Source of the DNA: DATMXT01 sp963662765
Lineage (GTDB): Bacteria; Bacillota; Clostridia; Oscillospirales; Feifaniaceae
DNA length: 64,000 nt
Assembly: GCA_963662765.2 (NCBI GenBank)
Contig: CAXXUP010000003.1
Coordinates: forward strand, 1-64,000
Direction of reading: 5' to 3'
Shown: positions 43,950 through 53,375 of the stretch, piece by piece
Position numbering within the stretch: the stretch's first letter is position 1
Layout: the number at the start of each line of letters is the position of its first letter
The notes under the pieces: model-generated
Told to the model about the DNA's origin: nothing
Databases searched by the model: none
What the model saw: the letters and a program-made list of their open reading frames with translations, nothing else
Translations under genes and position numbers: made by a program

Positions 43950-45197
43950 ATGAACCCTTTTGAAGAGCGGCCTGCCATTGTGGAGGACGGTATCATGGAT
44001 TGGGACGCCGTTTATCCTGTGCCCTACGATAAAATGACGGTGGACCCGTATACGAAAGTCCGAATTATCCTCATGAACGGCATCGAAGTGGAATCCGCCC
44101 TTTTCAAGCATCAATTCAGCCGCAACTGCACCGATAATGACCTGCGCCGGGAGCTGGCGCTGTCGCGCCGTGTCGAGCAGCAGCAGCAAAAGCGCGTGGG
44201 CTGGTTAAAGCCCATCGATGAGACCACGCTCGAGACCACGATCGGCTACGAGCATGTGGCCGTCGATCTGACGGCGTGGCTCGCCCAAAACGAGCCGGAC
44301 ACCTATGTCAAACAGGCACTGGACTTTGCACTTTTGGAGGATTTTGATCACCTGTACCGCTATGCGAATTTACTCGATTTGGACGCCCAGATTCCGGCCC
44401 AGCAGCTTGTGAAAAGCTATGTCGACATCACACCGGGTAGGCCTTCCATTGCGGAGCACCGGTTCCCGTTTGATTCAATTAAGAATCCGGTGGATTTTAA
44501 AACGGCCGACATCAAAACAAAGCTTTCCACCCTCATCATCACTGCGGGCGAGCAGCAGACCATGAATTTTTATATGAATATCGGCAACACCTATTACAAT
44601 GACGTAGGCCGGCGGCTGTACCTGGAAATCGCCATGATTGAAGAACAGCATGTCAGCCATTACGGCTCGCTTCTTGACCCCTCCTGCACCTGGCTTGAAA
44701 ATTTGCTGCTGCACGAGTATATGGAATGCTATCTCTACTATTCCTTCTGGCTTGATGAGCTTGACACGAATGTGAAGTCGATTTGGGAACTGCACTTTCA
44801 TCAGGAGCTCTCGCATTTACACAAAGCGGCCGAGCTGTTATGGAAATATGAGAATAAGGACTGGCAGCGGATCATTCCGGGCGGCACTTTCCCGAATCTG
44901 CTGCAGTTTTGCGACACAAGGGATTATGTCCGGCAAATTCTCGCGCAGCAAATTGAGCTCACGGCAGACAAGGAGCACTATAAGCCCGTGTGCGAATTGC
45001 CTCAAGACCACGCTTTTTTCTGGCAGCAAAATCGTGTCAACCACGACATTACAACCGTTGCAAGCCATGTTGTCGTTACGAAGCATCAAGAGCAGTTTAA
45101 TGTGGATTACCGTGCCGAGTCGGGGCAAAATCCGGTGCCGAACCTGCGAGAGCGGACTGCCGACAATACGGTTGTTGCGCGGACTGCCAAGAAATAG
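43950..45197 (+). CDS. Ferritin-like/rubrerythrin-type protein
   Basis: 415 residues. The C-terminal half has helix motifs of a four-helix di-iron bundle: IAMIEEQHVSHYGSLL, LLHEYMECYLYYSFW and ELHFHQELSHLHKAAELL. The first 180 residues have no family I can name. The protein may be a peroxidase or iron-storage relative; the di-iron ligands are inferred from spacing. AAAGGAG six bases before the ATG. It is divergent from the molybdenum hydroxylase operon and followed by a strong terminator. Confidence 0.8.
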   Translation: MNPFEERPAIVEDGIMDWDAVYPVPYDKMTVDPYTKVRIILMNGIEVESALFKHQFSRNCTDNDLRRELALSRRVEQQQQKRVGWLKPIDETTLETTIGYEHVAVDLTAWLAQNEPDTYVKQALDFALLEDFDHLYRYANLLDLDAQIPAQQLVKSYVDITPGRPSIAEHRFPFDSIKNPVDFKTADIKTKLSTLIITAGEQQTMNFYMNIGNTYYNDVGRRLYLEIAMIEEQHVSHYGSLLDPSCTWLENLLLHEYMECYLYYSFWLDELDTNVKSIWELHFHQELSHLHKAAELLWKYENKDWQRIIPGGTFPNLLQFCDTRDYVRQILAQQIELTADKEHYKPVCELPQDHAFFWQQNRVNHDITTVASHVVVTKHQEQFNVDYRAESGQNPVPNLRERTADNTVVARTAKK

Positions 45198-45224
45198 TCT
45201 GCAGGATGTGTTCAAATCAAAAGC

Positions 45225-45259
45225 AAAAAGCACCGCTTTTAATCAAAGCGGTGCTTTTT
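45225..45259 (+). terminator. Intrinsic terminator after the ferritin-like gene
   Basis: A perfect 15-bp stem (arm AAAAAGCACCGCTTT), 5-base loop, T-run. It also faces the end of the regulator gene on the other strand. Confidence 0.9.
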
Positions 45260-45298
45260 TCGAAGGATAATTGTTGGACAAGGCAGGATCCAAAAAAG

Positions 45299-46861
45299 TT
45301 ACGATCCGCAGGCCGTTTGCTGTGCCTCGGAGATCCTCGCCTCAAGGCGGCGTATGTAGCCGGTCAGTTTGCGCAGCACAGAGGTCCGCTCAGCGGGCGA
45401 ATAATCCCGACTGTCCGCGAGATCCCGAAGAAAGTCCCAGAATGCGGCCGAGATGTTTCCCTCCCGCATGGCGAGGACGACAGTCGGATCGGAGGTTTTG
45501 GCGATGATGACACCAAGATCCTCTTTGGCGTAGACCATATACCGGTCGTCGGTCGAATACTCGATGAGGTGAATGCGGAAATTCTCGAACGTCTCCATCA
45601 GGTGGACCAAATGTTTGAGATGGCGCAGAAATTCCTCCGGCGTATAGCAGACCCCGCCGCCGATGAACATGACCGACAGCGAGACCGAAACTTTGCATTC
45701 CATCACTTGTCCGATGTCTGGAAGCCGCACAATCTCCGAAAAGCGGTTGGTGGCAAGCAGGTTTTCAAACAGCGCAGTTCGAATGCGGCGGTGCGCGGCA
45801 ACAAGCGCAGGGTCCATTCCCATTCTGAAAACAAGATCCTCCATGACGTCTTCCGGCATGGTGAGTAGTGAAAGCGACTCGGTTTTTATAAAGGCGTCGC
45901 TTTTTTCATGTTCAAACTCCAGCATCGTCTCAAAACAAGTGTCCTTGTCTCTTGCGGTGAAAATTCGCATGAGCGGCTTGCACAAGGCAAGATACTGGCG
46001 GTATTCGTGTTCGTGGGCGGCAATGGCTGATTTATCGCCAAAGAGTAAGTTGACGGCCTGCTCGCAGGAACTTCCGACCGAGCTTGAGGCGACCGCTGCG
46101 ATGCCGGGTGCGATAAACAGGGTGCGCTTAAAGATTCCGTCCCGTTTTTTGGGGTAGAAATACGGCTCGATTGACCCGGACATATAGAGCGGCATCCACT
46201 GGGTGATTGCGTGCAGCATCTCGTCGAGATCGCGACTGATGGTGTGGATGATGGTGATGCAGCTGCCCCTAGCCAGTATGGCCGCCATGAGCTTAGCCCA
46301 TTTATCAGCAAATTCCCGGTCCGCGGTCATCCAATCGGTGGGCTCGTCCGAAAAGAGGAGAAGGGTGGAGGGCTCCTTCGCCGCCAGCGCGGCACTTAAA
46401 AATTGAATGACGGCGCTCCGTTTTCCTTCGACTCCGTAGAAGGCTGAAATATCCGGCAGCGGCGTTTTGGAGATAGTCCGCTCGGCGCTGTTTGAAAGTG
46501 GCCTTGGCTTCTGTATTGGCATTCTCGTGAGGTCGCTGAGAAAGCTGTCGACCGTTCTGGCATCGCTGGACTTATCGTCGACCAGCCAGCCGGTGATACG
46601 TGCCGCGAACTCATCGATGTCGGGAATATCCCGAACGAGCCCCATTGCGTCGAAAATTGCCTTTCGGCGGTAGCTCTCCCCGCAGCGCCTGGCAAAATAT
46701 GAGGAAATTGCGGCGATGCTGGCTTTGTCCTTCAAAGCCCGTCGCTGTCCGCGGCGCAGCCGGCTGATATGCGAGGCGTCCAGCTTCACGCCGTGTGCCA
46801 GCGCACTGTTGGTCGTGCCGGTGACATTCATGAGTAAATCAAGCTTTTCGCAAAATTCCAA
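45299..46861 (-). CDS. Large HTH regulator of a clostridial family
   Basis: 520 residues. Residues 1-60 look like a helix-turn-helix (TNSALAHGVKLDASHISRLRRGQRRAL gives the pattern, with its core ASHISRLRRGQ). The remainder has no named domain; segments such as LYMSGSIEPYFYPKKRDG and RTLFIAPGIAA recall large regulators found beside surface-protein genes in Clostridia. TTG start with GAGGTG seven bases before. It is divergent from the S-layer operon and shares with it a 163-base promoter region holding four GTGTC repeats, so it probably controls both. Confidence 0.72.
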   Translation of the reverse strand: MEFCEKLDLLMNVTGTTNSALAHGVKLDASHISRLRRGQRRALKDKASIAAISSYFARRCGESYRRKAIFDAMGLVRDIPDIDEFAARITGWLVDDKSSDARTVDSFLSDLTRMPIQKPRPLSNSAERTISKTPLPDISAFYGVEGKRSAVIQFLSAALAAKEPSTLLLFSDEPTDWMTADREFADKWAKLMAAILARGSCITIIHTISRDLDEMLHAITQWMPLYMSGSIEPYFYPKKRDGIFKRTLFIAPGIAAVASSSVGSSCEQAVNLLFGDKSAIAAHEHEYRQYLALCKPLMRIFTARDKDTCFETMLEFEHEKSDAFIKTESLSLLTMPEDVMEDLVFRMGMDPALVAAHRRIRTALFENLLATNRFSEIVRLPDIGQVMECKVSVSLSVMFIGGGVCYTPEEFLRHLKHLVHLMETFENFRIHLIEYSTDDRYMVYAKEDLGVIIAKTSDPTVVLAMREGNISAAFWDFLRDLADSRDYSPAERTSVLRKLTGYIRRLEARISEAQQTACGS

Positions 46862-46929
46862 AGCCTATCACCTCTTTTTTAAAGTTTATCATAAAACGAT
46901 ACGCGAATGCAATACAACTGGCACGAATT

Positions 46930-46997
46930 GTGTCAAAGAATATGGCCGTGTCAATTGTGTCGCTTCTGTGTCGCACCTCGAGTTCTTCATATATACT
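46930..46997 (+). promoter_or_regulatory. GTGTC repeats and promoter of the S-layer operon
   Basis: GTGTC stands at 46930, 46948, 46957 and 46968, all on the same strand. TATACT at 46992-46997 is a good -10 box and the last repeats occupy the -35 area. An activator or repressor, probably the HTH protein encoded divergently, may bind the repeats. Confidence 0.55.
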
Positions 46998-47024
46998 TAA
47001 TTCATGACGAGGGGAGGGAGAGCC

Positions 47025-47336
47025 GTGAAGTTTATAGTTCGCATGATAACCGGCTTTTTTGAGACAAGTCCCTATGATTTGCTGATCTGCAAGGGCAAGC
47101 TCATTTTGTCACCGGAAAATGACCCGGGCAATATCACTGAGGTCGGGGATGGGGATATCACTGCCGTGACCCTGATCGACGGAAAAATGGTCAAGTTCGA
47201 GATTTCTGCCGGTGACGAAAGCTACAAGGGCTTTTTACAAGACCGTTCAGACCTTGAGGCCGTCCTGTTCCAGCTGAGAGAAAACCTGAACGCCACAATT
47301 CTTTGCGAATATGAAGGAGGAAGAGAACATGCGTAA
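47025..47336 (+). CDS. Small protein of unknown function before the S-layer gene
   Basis: 103 residues from a GTG with GGAGGGAG just upstream; an ATG at 47004 would coincide with the transcription start. The protein has no signal or membrane span and is beta-rich (YDLLICKGKLILSPEND, ITAVTLIDGKMVKFEI), in outline like a PH-type domain. Its last codons overlap the start of the giant surface protein by 8 bases, so the two are translated in linkage. A cytoplasmic factor for the surface protein is a guess. Confidence 0.65.
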   Translation: MKFIVRMITGFFETSPYDLLICKGKLILSPENDPGNITEVGDGDITAVTLIDGKMVKFEISAGDESYKGFLQDRSDLEAVLFQLRENLNATILCEYEGGREHA

Positions 47337-50300
47337 AAAAGCACTGTCGTGGCTACTATCATTTTCTATGGTTTTATCCCTGCTTACGGCAATACCCATT
47401 ACGGCAAACGCACAACCCCCGGAATTCAATTGTCAGATCGTAGAGACAGGAATTGAATATTCGAATCTGGATGCGGCATTGACTGCGGCCTTAGATGGTC
47501 AGACAATTCAACTGCTCACCGACATTGTATACGGCTCAATTCTCCAGACAAACTTAAAAGGGTTTACGCTGGATGTGAATGACCATGTACTGACAGTAAA
47601 CTCTGGCTTCGATACCTGCGTTTATACGCAAGGATATGACATAAACATCATAGACAATGGGCCAATCGACGGGGTTGGAGCTTTTTATGCCAGTTCCACT
47701 GGAACCGGTATTATGGGCCTTGGCGCAAGCGGATACGGCACTGAAATCAATATTGAAGTGCCTGCATCGATCATTGTACCAGGCGACAGCTGCAAAGGAA
47801 TCTACGCCATCGAGGGCGCCGCTATTTATCTCAATGGCGATGTAACGGCAACAGGTGTCGGCGCCGTCGGCGCATATGCCGATAGCGGTGTATACGGAAG
47901 CCTTGTTACCATTGACGGAGAGATCACCGCAACAAATTATATTCAGGTGAATGAAACGACATTTTCCGGTCCCGAACAGTGTATTCTTCCCACGACGAAG
48001 ACCGGATACCTCACGTATAAGTGGCTGGGAGACAGCGCAAATCCCCAAAGCACCGTCTGGGTGAAGGAGGAATCCTACGTCTGCGAAGTGGACGGCGTGG
48101 CGTACACCACCCTTGACGATGGACTTGTGGCCGCAGCGGTCGATTGGGACACCATCACCCTTTTGGCCGACATCAATTATGCGGGCACGCTGGCCCCGAA
48201 TTTTGACCTCTACATCGATCTCAACGAGCATACGCTGAACGTTGTCAATGCTTCGGGCATTGCGCTGCGAGCGGATGGGCGCGACATCGGGATTTCAGGA
48301 GATGGTGAACTTAACGTAAATGGAACAAATTATGGTATTTATGCCTGTGACGGCGGCAGCGCCGTGGTGACAAGCGCCACCGCTACGGCGACCGGCGGTA
48401 CGGCGGTCTATGTGGGGGATTCTTCCTGCTCGGTAACCGTTCGCGGCGATGCAACGGCATTGGGCGAAAACGGCGTAGCGGTCTATACCAATGACAACGC
48501 CCCCTGTACCGCTACGATTCAAGGGGATGTTTATGCCCAAAATACGGGCGGCATTGGAGCTAAGGCCTTATCCGGAAGTCAGATTACGGTGATGGGCAGA
48601 ATCTATGCCGAAACCTACATTGTAACCGGTTCAACTGTGAAAACTGCGGGAGATTACAGTTCGATTGACAATAACTACTATGTATTCTCCGATGGGGTCA
48701 GCTCCGTACGGGCCAGACAGGAAGTCTGCGCCATTGACGGCACGCCGTACCTCTTCCTGGAGGACGCTTTGGCCGATGCCGACGGTGGCGACACAATCAC
48801 GCTGCTGGCCAATATCCGTTTTGAAAATGAAATTGTCTTAGTTGATAAGGACCTGCATATTGATTTGGATACATATTCGCTCGATGTCGGCCGCACAAAC
48901 TCGGACGGGGCCCTTACAGTAGACGGCGGTATGCTGACGATTGACGATACCGACGGCGGTGAGCTCAACATTGTCGACGGATATATCGGCGTCAGAGTCC
49001 TAAACGATGCAACCGCAACCGTTACCTCCATTTCGGGTCTCAACGGGTACGGTATCGTCGGAGAAATCGGCGGCTCAGTCAGGGTAAAAGAGGATATCTC
49101 AGTACTCAGCTACATGGGAATAGGGTTGACTTTATACGGCGGGGCTACGGCACATGTCATGGGTGATATAATCAGCTTGAACGGCATTTCCGTCAGCGGC
49201 CAAGGGTCAGCAGTCGTCATTGACGGAGATGTCTCGGCAAGCAGCGGCAACGGTATCGAAGCAGACAGCGGCGGCACCGTTACGGTGAAGGGAGACGTCA
49301 ACGGCGTGTATCGTGGCATTACCGCTTACGGCTGGACCGCAGGCGGTGGGAATGTACATGTTTTTGGCAGCGTAACCGGCAATAACGATTACGGTGTGCA
49401 AGCCTCCGCTGCTTCCCAAGTTGTTGTTGACGGCAATGTGCTAAGCCTGAAGGGACTCGCCGCATACAATGCGGGCACCTGCGTCACTGTCGGCGGAGAC
49501 ACGACTTCCACAGGCGCCGGTGAATACGGTGCCACAGCCGCTACCGGTGGGCTCATTACGGTCAACGGCGAAGTGAGTGCGGCAAACTTCGCTCTGGTGG
49601 GCGACACCGTCATGACGGAAGCTGAAGGCGTGCTCGACGGCCGCTACAACGTTTACTCTGACGGGGTGAGCTCGGTGCGCTTAAAAGGGATTGAGTTCTT
49701 CAAAGAGGATTTTGAAGACGGCACAATGGAAGGTTGGGCACAGTCAGACACTGGCTGGAGCGTCACCAACTCGCTGACCAACCCTGATACAGCCGCTCAT
49801 TCCGGCAGCTGGGCCGCAAAATTCAATTCTCTCTCCCTGGGTTCGGGCACCACGTCCCTCTTATACCAGACTGAGCCTTTGAACCTTTCGAAAGGAACCG
49901 ACTATTGGCTCGAATTTTGGATGTACCATGACAGCAATTGGAATGGCAACGACGACCAAGTCATCGTCCAGATTTCCCTGGACGGCGGCGACTGGATCAA
50001 TCTCGGTACATTCCATCGCCTCAGCGCGCCCCTCGGCTGGAGGAAAGAGGCCATTGACTTGTCCGCGTATGCAGGCCAGCCCGATGTTCGCATCGCCTTT
50101 ATGGGCGTGTCCGCATACGGTTACAACATGTTCATTGACGACGTCTCGGTCTCCCATGAGTGCATCATTGACGGGTGCTCGGTGACCGAAGCCTACGGCG
50201 GATACATCGGTTCAAGTGTGATCGAGGGCGAGACCTATTATCATGTAGAAACACCTGAACAGCTCGCTCACATTAATGATCACATGGGTTTGAACTTTAT

Positions 50301-52863
50301 TCAGACGGCCGACATTGACCTCGCTGACTACAACGGCGGCATCTGGGTGCCGATCGGTGGCTACGGCGATCCCGAAAACTACTGCACGCCTGAAGAATTC
50401 ACCGGTAAATATCTGGGCGACGGTCATTGCATCGACAACCTGTACTGTTTCTACGATGGAACTCAAAACGCCACCCATGCGGGCGTTTTCGCCGCGCTGC
50501 AAGGTACGGCAGCCTTTGTCGACAACCTTACGGTCAGGGTCTTGGGTATCAATATGACAAACTACAACTATGCCTACTTCGGCGGGATTGCAGCTATTAT
50601 GGATGGCGGCTTAATCCAAAACTGCCATGTGGTCTTTGAGGGCGACATTGTCACCCATACCCCCAATGGTTACGCCGGAGGCATCGTAGGATCGGCCTAT
50701 CCCGATTATGATGAAGAAAGCGACAGCTATCAGGGATCCATTGAAAACTGCGAAGTCACTTTCGACACGGGCAGCATCCTGACGGATGGCTGGTCCAAAT
50801 ATGCGGGCGGCATTGCCGGCAGGAGCGCGGTTTCCATCCTCGGCTGCAATGTGGTCGTAGGCGCAGGTGAAATGATTAAAGCCCCGATGGTAGGCGGCAT
50901 CGTCGGCAGCGCGGATAAAATGAAGCCCCTTGGCGCATATCTGGAAAACTGCACGGTGACCGGAGACGGAACGCTTGAACTATTCTCACAGGATCAATAT
51001 TCCGCAGCGATCGGCGGCATCGCCGGGTCTGCCTGGGACGGGGATCTGCGGAGCTGCGACAATGAGGTTGCTGTCATCGCCGATATTTCCATGATCAACG
51101 ACGGCGAATCCATATTCGCCGGAGGTATCGTCGGCCATGTGGGCCCCAACACAACACTTCTCAGCTGTGACAACACAGGAGATGTAACCCTTACCATCGC
51201 CGACAATGTTGTCGATTATAACGGGGTCACCGTCACACCTGTCGGTGACGAATATGCTTATGCGGGCGGTATCACCGGTTTTGTCAACGGCTACACGAGG
51301 GAATCCGTCATTGAAAACTGCCAGAATAACGCAAATATAAAAGCCACGAACCTAATCCCCACCAACCGTGCCTATGCGGGCGGAATCGTCGGCCACATTG
51401 ATTGCGATGACGGCGAGAATGCCGGAGTTATCGTCAAAAACTGCGCCAACATTGGCGGCGATAAAAAGGTGGAGACCTATGCCGGATCAACGCTGACGGG
51501 CGGCATTGCGGGCTCTTCGACCTACAACGATTTCGATACGCCCAACATTCTGATTGAAAACTGCTACAACGTAAGCGAAGTCTACACCGAGAGCAACAGC
51601 GTGCCCAAGACCGGCACGATGTGCATCGGCCTGACGGCCGGCGGTATCATCGGCGCGGCCGGTCAGATCACGGTCACTGCATGCTACAGCACAGCCCATG
51701 ATGTGAACGCCGTGAACAACCACGAGGGCGACGCCTACTTTGGCGGCATTGTGGGTCTCATTTATAATACTGCGCTCTCGCAGAACTACTATGAGACAAA
51801 TACCTTCGTCACGAAGGCGGCGGGCGGCATCGTCAGCGGAATGGACATTGTGGCGCAAAGCGACGTGGCGGGCAGCTATCAGGGCGCCACGGCCCAAAAC
51901 CTGAAGACTAAGTCCTTCTTTGGCTCCGCTTGGAAGTGGTACACATCGGGTGGCACTGCCCCCGACTATTACAGTTCGTCCACCCCCTGGCGCATGACTT
52001 CGGCGACAAGCTATCCGGCGCTTCGGGGTGCAGCGTATACGACATCCACCCCGCCGACAGGCGGCGGCTCGTCGACCGTCACTTACACCGTCACGGCGAC
52101 GGCGGGTACGGGCGGCGCCATCAGCCCCTCCGGCAGCGTCAGTGTTGTAAAGCTCGCTTCCCAGACCTTCACCATCACGCCAAACGCAGGATATAAGGTG
52201 TCGGATGTGCAAGTGGACGGTGCGAGTGTCGGTGCGGTGTCCGTTTACACCTTCAGTGCTGTGACGGCGAACCATACCATCAAGGCCACATTCAAACCTG
52301 TACGTCTGAGCGAAAAGTTCGCTGACGTAGACCCCGCGCTCTGGTACGCGGATGGAATTGAATTTGTCCTAGGCCGAGGTCTTTTCAAAGGCATCACCGA
52401 TACGACCTTCGAGCCCGGCGCCCCCATGACGAGGGGCATGCTCGTCACGGTCTTGCACCGGCTGCACGGCAACCCCGCAGTCAGCATCGCAAGCCTTTTC
52501 GCCGACGTGGATGCGGGTAGCTGGTATGCGGACGCAGTGGGCTGGGCAAACGGCAGCGGCGTTGTGAAGGGCTATGACGAGAAGACCTTTGGCCCGAATG
52601 ATAAATTAACCAGGGAACAGCTTGCGGTCATTTTGTTCCGGTACGCCTCGTTTTCGGGGTATGACACCACAGCTCGTGCGGACCTTGCAGCCTATTCCGA
52701 CGCAAACGGTGTTTCGTCCTGGGCGGTGGAAGCCATGCAGTGGGCGGTGGCGAAAGGGCTCATCACTGGAACTTCCGAGGCCACCCTCGATGCAAGCGGT
52801 TTTGCCGGCAGGGCCCAAGTGGCGACCATCCTGATGCGGTTCGTGCAAACGTTCGAAAAGTAG
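47329..52863 (+). CDS. Giant S-layer-anchored surface protein with beta-helix modules
   Basis: 1844 residues. Signal peptide, then three large repeats (from about 40, 250 and 460) that each start like VCEVDGVAYTTLDDGL and ITLLADI and form parallel beta-helices. At about 790-945 is a MAM/laminin-like jelly roll (DFEDGTMEGWAQSDTGWS, YWLEFWMYHDSNW). Then come GLUG repeats (AGGIVGSA, SAAIGGIAGSA) to about 1500, an InlB-B-type repeat (YTVTATAGTGGAISPSG) and three SLH domains from about 1660. Probably an adhesin or polysaccharide-binding protein. AAGGAGG eight bases before the ATG at 47329. Confidence 0.92.
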   Translation: MRKKALSWLLSFSMVLSLLTAIPITANAQPPEFNCQIVETGIEYSNLDAALTAALDGQTIQLLTDIVYGSILQTNLKGFTLDVNDHVLTVNSGFDTCVYTQGYDINIIDNGPIDGVGAFYASSTGTGIMGLGASGYGTEINIEVPASIIVPGDSCKGIYAIEGAAIYLNGDVTATGVGAVGAYADSGVYGSLVTIDGEITATNYIQVNETTFSGPEQCILPTTKTGYLTYKWLGDSANPQSTVWVKEESYVCEVDGVAYTTLDDGLVAAAVDWDTITLLADINYAGTLAPNFDLYIDLNEHTLNVVNASGIALRADGRDIGISGDGELNVNGTNYGIYACDGGSAVVTSATATATGGTAVYVGDSSCSVTVRGDATALGENGVAVYTNDNAPCTATIQGDVYAQNTGGIGAKALSGSQITVMGRIYAETYIVTGSTVKTAGDYSSIDNNYYVFSDGVSSVRARQEVCAIDGTPYLFLEDALADADGGDTITLLANIRFENEIVLVDKDLHIDLDTYSLDVGRTNSDGALTVDGGMLTIDDTDGGELNIVDGYIGVRVLNDATATVTSISGLNGYGIVGEIGGSVRVKEDISVLSYMGIGLTLYGGATAHVMGDIISLNGISVSGQGSAVVIDGDVSASSGNGIEADSGGTVTVKGDVNGVYRGITAYGWTAGGGNVHVFGSVTGNNDYGVQASAASQVVVDGNVLSLKGLAAYNAGTCVTVGGDTTSTGAGEYGATAATGGLITVNGEVSAANFALVGDTVMTEAEGVLDGRYNVYSDGVSSVRLKGIEFFKEDFEDGTMEGWAQSDTGWSVTNSLTNPDTAAHSGSWAAKFNSLSLGSGTTSLLYQTEPLNLSKGTDYWLEFWMYHDSNWNGNDDQVIVQISLDGGDWINLGTFHRLSAPLGWRKEAIDLSAYAGQPDVRIAFMGVSAYGYNMFIDDVSVSHECIIDGCSVTEAYGGYIGSSVIEGETYYHVETPEQLAHINDHMGLNFIQTADIDLADYNGGIWVPIGGYGDPENYCTPEEFTGKYLGDGHCIDNLYCFYDGTQNATHAGVFAALQGTAAFVDNLTVRVLGINMTNYNYAYFGGIAAIMDGGLIQNCHVVFEGDIVTHTPNGYAGGIVGSAYPDYDEESDSYQGSIENCEVTFDTGSILTDGWSKYAGGIAGRSAVSILGCNVVVGAGEMIKAPMVGGIVGSADKMKPLGAYLENCTVTGDGTLELFSQDQYSAAIGGIAGSAWDGDLRSCDNEVAVIADISMINDGESIFAGGIVGHVGPNTTLLSCDNTGDVTLTIADNVVDYNGVTVTPVGDEYAYAGGITGFVNGYTRESVIENCQNNANIKATNLIPTNRAYAGGIVGHIDCDDGENAGVIVKNCANIGGDKKVETYAGSTLTGGIAGSSTYNDFDTPNILIENCYNVSEVYTESNSVPKTGTMCIGLTAGGIIGAAGQITVTACYSTAHDVNAVNNHEGDAYFGGIVGLIYNTALSQNYYETNTFVTKAAGGIVSGMDIVAQSDVAGSYQGATAQNLKTKSFFGSAWKWYTSGGTAPDYYSSSTPWRMTSATSYPALRGAAYTTSTPPTGGGSSTVTYTVTATAGTGGAISPSGSVSVVKLASQTFTITPNAGYKVSDVQVDGASVGAVSVYTFSAVTANHTIKATFKPVRLSEKFADVDPALWYADGIEFVLGRGLFKGITDTTFEPGAPMTRGMLVTVLHRLHGNPAVSIASLFADVDAGSWYADAVGWANGSGVVKGYDEKTFGPNDKLTREQLAVILFRYASFSGYDTTARADLAAYSDANGVSSWAVEAMQWAVAKGLITGTSEATLDASGFAGRAQVATILMRFVQTFEK

Positions 52864-52914
52864 CGAAAAACGCAAACTGCACCTTCTTTCAGTTTGCGCA
52901 AATCAAAAAAGCGA

Positions 52915-52947
52915 GGAAGCCGGTCGGGTTCGACCGGCTTCCTTTTT
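52915..52947 (+). terminator. Terminator of the S-layer operon
   Basis: A perfect 12-bp stem (arm GGAAGCCGGTCG), loop GGTT, five Ts. A second stem, CGCAAACTG/CAGTTTGCG, lies just before it at 52871-52898. Confidence 0.88.
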
Positions 52948-53090
52948 ATATGAAAAAAGAAAACAATACCATGATTATCAGATGATATGCGGCCATAATC
53001 GGGAAAAAATATAGCAGAAACCGCGAATATTCGATCGTAATCAGTGAGCGCGGTATGGATTTTTCGGAAAAAAAAGGAGGGAAACACAGA

Positions 53091-53309
53091 ATGGATGTTA
53101 TTGCATTGATACTTGTTATCATCGGCGGCCTCAATTGGGGCAGTATCGGATTCTTCAAATATGACTTCATCGCGGCGATGTTTGGAAGTCAGGCGTCGTC
53201 TACAAGCAGGGTGATCTTTGGCCTTGTCGGCATTGCGGCCATCTGGTGCGTCACGCTGGTTTTTCGCGATCGACACGAGAGGATGGACCACGCGAAGCGC
53301 GTAGAATAA
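53091..53309 (+). CDS. DUF378 family small membrane protein
   Basis: 72 residues with two membrane spans (about 2-22 and 38-58). The stretch IGGLNWGSIGFFKYDFIAAMFG is the DUF378 signature. Function unknown. AAGGAGG ten bases before the ATG. Confidence 0.9.
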   Translation: MDVIALILVIIGGLNWGSIGFFKYDFIAAMFGSQASSTSRVIFGLVGIAAIWCVTLVFRDRHERMDHAKRVE

Positions 53310-53375
53310 AAAAGCTGTTGACGCAGGCTTTGGATCAAAAAAACGGCATAAGCTCGAATAACAATGGGGTGAAGC

